From the NCBI GenBank assembly GCA_945910715.1, contig CAMDZU010000038.1, forward strand, positions 1-8,520: a stretch of 8,520 bases of DNA, given 5' to 3'. The DNA is from an uncultured Clostridia bacterium (GTDB lineage Bacteria; Bacillota; Clostridia; Oscillospirales; Ruminococcaceae). Made by a program: the position numbers and the translations under genes. The notes under the pieces are model-generated. The model did not search any database, was not told the origin of the DNA, and worked only from the letters and a program-made list of their open reading frames with translations. Each line of letters starts with the position of its first letter. Within the stretch, counting starts at the first letter, position 1. This document shows positions 7,031-8,520 of this stretch, one piece after another.

Positions 7031-7064
7031 TATCACGCCTATTTATATAGGCGTGATACTTTTT
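7031..7064 (+). terminator. Intrinsic terminator of the membrane-protein gene
   Basis: A perfect 12-bp inverted repeat (TATCACGCCTAT at 7031-7042 and its complement at 7047-7058) with a 4-nt loop is followed by C and five T's (7060-7064). It lies 25 nt after the stop of the plus-strand gene. It also lies 12 nt after the rplT stop on the other strand, but there the stem is followed by TTCGTATTTAG rather than a clean T run, so it should terminate minus-strand transcription less well. Confidence 0.9.
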
Positions 7065-7069
7065 CTGAC

Positions 7070-7423
7070 TTAAAGGGCAGCCTTTGCCTTTTCGCAAAGA
7101 GCTGTGAAGCCTGCTGCGTCGCTGATAGCGATTTCAGACAGCATCTTGCGGTTTAATGTGATGTTAGCCTTCTTTAAACCGTTGATGAATGTTGAATAGT
7201 TCATACCGTTGAGCTTGCAGGCAGCGGAGATACGAGCAATCCAGAGCTTTCTGAAATCTCTCTTCTTTAAGCGTCTGCTGATGTAAGCGTACTGACCGGA
7301 CTTCCATACGGCTTCCTTAGCGGTCTTGAACAGTCTGGACTTGCCGCCCCAGTAACCCTTTGCCAATTTTAATGTTTTATTTCTTCTCTTACGAGTTGCT
7401 AATGCGCCTTTTACACGAGCCAT
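7070..7423 (-). CDS. rplT: 50S ribosomal protein L20
   Basis: Early-assembly 23S rRNA-binding protein of the large subunit; in Bacillus and E. coli it also represses its own operon by binding the mRNA. The 117-residue product is normal in length (about 118). It begins with the typical basic extension [20 protein letters not shown], then [26 protein letters not shown] and [13 protein letters not shown]. The start has a clear AGGAGG site (7431-7436) 8 nt upstream. It is the third gene of infC-rpmI-rplT, 33 bp after rpmI, and the last minus-strand gene before the opposite-strand insert. The feedback target is probably the leader upstream of infC; this is inferred from other Firmicutes. Confidence 0.98.
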   Translation of the reverse strand: MARVKGALATRKRRNKTLKLAKGYWGGKSRLFKTAKEAVWKSGQYAYISRRLKKRDFRKLWIARISAACKLNGMNYSTFINGLKKANITLNRKMLSEIAISDAAGFTALCEKAKAAL

Positions 7424-7456
7424 GATTAAATCCTCCTATATTTCTTTTGTTCTCTC

Positions 7457-7663
7457 TTACTTTGCGTATGGCATAATTGCTCTTACTTCAGCCAGGTTTG
7501 TCTTATCGCAGTAGCCTGCTGCACGGTTAGAGCGTTTACGCTTTGTAGCCTTCTGAGTTAATCTATGGCGGCGGTTTGTCTTCTGATACTTGATTTTTCC
7601 TGTTCCTGTAAACTTAAAGCGTTTTTTAGCTCCGCTGTGAGTTTTGATCTTGTTCTTTGGCAT
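7457..7663 (-). CDS. rpmI: 50S ribosomal protein L35
   Basis: Small basic protein of the large ribosomal subunit. The 68-residue product has the family N-terminus [20 protein letters not shown], followed by [23 protein letters not shown], and is two or three residues longer than usual. A strong GAGGAGG site (7671-7678) lies 8 nt before the ATG. It sits 40 bp after infC and 33 bp before rplT in the conserved operon order, so the three products are made together. Nothing odd was seen. Confidence 0.98.
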   Translation of the reverse strand: MPKNKIKTHSGAKKRFKFTGTGKIKYQKTNRRHRLTQKATKRKRSNRAAGYCDKTNLAEVRAIMPYAK

Positions 7664-7703
7664 TTTATTGTCCTCCTCTTAGTATTTTTATACAATTATT
7701 CAA

Positions 7704-8246
7704 TCATTCGGCTGACTTCTTGTTTGAAGCGGGCTTTGGTGAAAGAACAACAGCATAGTTCTTGCCTTCCAGCTTTGATGGCTTGTCGGCAGCGCCGTAT
7801 TCAGCACAAGCGTCCTTGAATTTTCCCATCAGCTCCTCGCCAAGATTCATGTGCGACATTTCTCTTGCACGTCTGAAACGGATTGTAACCTTGACCTTGT
7901 CGCCGTTTTTCAAGAACTTTATTGCCTGATTTACCTTGATGTTGAAATCGTTGGTATCAATGTTGAGCGACATTTTGATTTCCTTAAGCTCAACCTGCTT
8001 CTGATTTTTCTTTGCTTCCTTTTCTCTCTTTGACTGCTCAAAGCGATACTTGCCGTAATCCATAATACGGCATACGGGCGGATTGCCCTGCGGAGCAATG
8101 AGGACTAAATCCAAGTTTGCCTCTTCTGCTTTTGTTAAAGCCTCATCAGATGACATAACGCCAAGCTGTTCATTGTCGGCACCGATTACACGAACTTCCT
8201 TTTCATGAATCTCCTCGTTGATGAGTAACTCTTTTGCGCTGATAAT
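7704..8246 (-). CDS. infC: Translation initiation factor IF-3, probable AUU start
   Basis: Binds the 30S subunit, blocks premature joining of the 50S and checks the start codon-initiator tRNA match. With the AUU at 8244-8246 the product has 180 residues. The N-domain holds LLINEEI, RVIGADNEQLGV and the signature NPPVCRIMDYGKYRFEQ (55-71); a lysine-rich linker follows (72-90); the C-domain holds KEIKMSLNIDTNDFN and DKVKVTIRFRRAREMSH. The last motif looks one residue longer than the common RFRGRE form. The only conventional start, GTG at 8250-8252, is almost fused to the AAAGGG ribosome site and cannot be spaced correctly. The AUU has the same spacing as plsX and topA. From family knowledge, infC in E. 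coli and Bacillus starts with AUU, which lets IF-3 repress its own synthesis. AUC at 8241-8243 is a less likely alternative. Confidence 0.93.
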   Translation of the reverse strand: MISAKELLINEEIHEKEVRVIGADNEQLGVMSSDEALTKAEEANLDLVLIAPQGNPPVCRIMDYGKYRFEQSKREKEAKKNQKQVELKEIKMSLNIDTNDFNIKVNQAIKFLKNGDKVKVTIRFRRAREMSHMNLGEELMGKFKDACAEYGAADKPSKLEGKNYAVVLSPKPASNKKSAE

Positions 8247-8254
8247 ATGCACTC

Positions 8255-8259
8255 CCTTT
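8255..8259 (-). promoter_or_regulatory. infC ribosome binding site
   Basis: AAAGG on the minus strand lies 8 nt before the AUU (8244-8246) but only 2 nt before the GTG (8250-8252). AAAGG also lies exactly 8 nt before the plsX ATG and the topA GTG, so the spacing favours the AUU start. Confidence 0.7.
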
Positions 8260-8280
8260 CAATTAAGCTGAAGATGTAAA

Positions 8281-8310
8281 ACAAAAAAGCACAAGATTTC
8301 TCTCGTGCTT
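8281..8310 (-). terminator. Intrinsic terminator in the infC leader
   Basis: On the minus strand, arms AAGCACGAGA (8301-8310) and TCTTGTGCTT (8287-8296) form a 10-bp stem with one G-U pair and a GAAA loop, followed by TTTTGTTTT. It stands 35 nt before the infC start and downstream of the operon promoter, so it must be conditional or leaky for infC to be expressed. Confidence 0.85.
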
Positions 8311-8311
8311 A

Positions 8312-8337
8312 AAATTCATATACAAGTATAGGAATTT
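8312..8337 (-). other. Hairpin directly before the leader terminator
   Basis: AAATTC (8332-8337) pairs with GAATTT (8312-8317). After a C/T mismatch, TATA pairs with TATA around a CTTG loop, a known stable tetraloop. The hairpin ends one base before the terminator stem and could stack on it. It is AT-rich, so its stability alone is modest; a role as part of the protein-binding site is inference. Confidence 0.45.
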
Positions 8338-8390
8338 ATAAACAACCATACAAACGTTAGTCGGCAGGTGAGAGTTAATCTACTTTTTGT

Positions 8391-8420
8391 TTATACATTA
8401 CCTTAATATTATACATTAAG
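8391..8420. repeat. Small direct and inverted repeats at the infC -10 region
   Basis: TAATGTATAA on the minus strand occurs twice, at 8409-8418 (covering the -10) and 8391-8400, 18 bp apart. In addition CTTAAT and ATTAAG (8402-8420) form an inverted repeat centred near the -10. Both may be chance in AT-rich sequence. The second copy has no -35 at suitable spacing. Confidence 0.3.
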
Positions 8421-8436
8421 TTCTTTTCTTTGTCAA
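8408..8436 (-). promoter_or_regulatory. Sigma-A promoter of infC-rpmI-rplT
   Basis: A perfect TTGACA (8431-8436 on the minus strand) and a perfect TATAAT (8408-8413) are separated by 17 bp. Transcription would begin near 8401. A-tracts lie upstream of the -35, as expected of strong ribosomal-protein promoters. Confidence 0.93.
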
Positions 8437-8439
8437 TAG

Positions 8440-8476
8440 GTAAACCGAAATTTTTTCAATTTTTTTGTTGGTTTAC
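8440..8476. repeat. Inverted repeat with phased A-tracts upstream of the infC promoter
   Basis: GTAAACC (8440-8446) and GGTTTAC (8470-8476) are perfect 7-bp inverted repeats 23 bp apart. Between them on the minus strand lie runs of seven and six A's whose starts are 10 bp apart, one helical turn. One arm ends just 3 bp upstream of the -35. This could be an UP element, an operator, or both; chance is possible in such AT-rich DNA. Confidence 0.4.
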
Positions 8477-8520
8477 AATAGAAGCGTAACAATAGACAAA
8501 AAATAGTAGCGGAAAAGCAA

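Larger units (their letters stand above)
8247..8401 (-). promoter_or_regulatory. Structured 5' leader of the infC-rpmI-rplT operon, probable L20-type attenuator
   Basis: About 155 nt lie between the predicted transcription start (near 8401) and the infC start. The leader contains a hairpin (8312-8337), then directly an intrinsic terminator (8281-8310). It also has a stretch near its 5' end, AAACAAAAAG (8383-8392), nearly complementary to the terminator's T run, and CTCTC, which can pair with GAGAG in the terminator's first arm. These pairings could form an alternative fold. From established knowledge, Bacillus infC-rpmI-rplT has an L20-responsive leader terminator (Rfam L20_leader). I could not confirm a match to that family here, so the ligand is inference. 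Confidence 0.65.

Noticed and set aside
8263..8349. 28-codon open frame (ATG GTT GTT ...) in the infC leader, ending 11 nt upstream of the infC start region
   Set aside because: There is no ribosome site before the ATG, and the frame passes through the terminator stem and T run, giving a Phe/Leu-rich peptide. It is better explained by the RNA structure. It has no run of codons for a single amino acid that would suggest a leader-peptide attenuator.
8477..8520. Right edge checked for the end of an upstream gene, a second promoter or the start of a divergent gene
   Set aside because: No start or stop with a ribosome site and no paired -35/-10 could be supported in these 44 bp.

Overview
The window is a chromosomal housekeeping region from a low-to-mid G+C Firmicute, most likely a Clostridia member of the Ruminococcus/Oscillospiraceae type. 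This rests on the gene orders (infC-rpmI-rplT with a TrmH-family methylase nearby; topA-trmFO; plsX-rnc-radical SAM), the use of folate-dependent TrmFO, AAAGGA/GGAGG ribosome binding sites and consensus sigma-A promoters. The genus is inference; no rRNA or other decisive marker is present. I see no mobile element, CRISPR array, tRNA or rRNA.

Layout, read along the minus strand from right to left. A strong promoter (8408-8436) starts a leader of about 155 nt that ends in an intrinsic terminator (8281-8310), followed by infC, rpmI and rplT. This looks like the classical autoregulated translation operon. infC appears to start at a rare AUU codon (8244-8246). Next comes one gene on the opposite strand (6059-7006), an unrecognised four-helix membrane protein with its own consensus promoter and terminator. 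Then follows a tightly packed minus-strand operon: a TrmH/SpoU RNA methyltransferase, topA, trmFO, plsX, rnc and the first 35 codons of an Elp3-like radical SAM gene that runs off the left edge. Gaps in this operon are -14 to +14 nt, and most Shine-Dalgarno sites lie inside the end of the preceding gene, so translation is probably coupled.

Functionally the window is nearly all information processing: translation initiation (IF3), 50S assembly (L35, L20), rRNA/tRNA modification (TrmH-like, TrmFO, probably the radical SAM protein), RNA cleavage (RNase III) and DNA supercoiling (TopA). PlsX links the operon to membrane phospholipid synthesis. The usual acpP gene is missing between plsX and rnc.

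I found no clearly new multi-gene system. The points most worth a second look are the non-canonical infC start with its attenuator leader, the opposite-strand membrane gene inserted into what is ancestrally one direction of transcription (a possible noncontiguous operon), and the overlapping AUG/GUG starts at topA. Several start codons here differ from the longest open frames (plsX, topA, the methyltransferase, infC); reasons are given in each entry.
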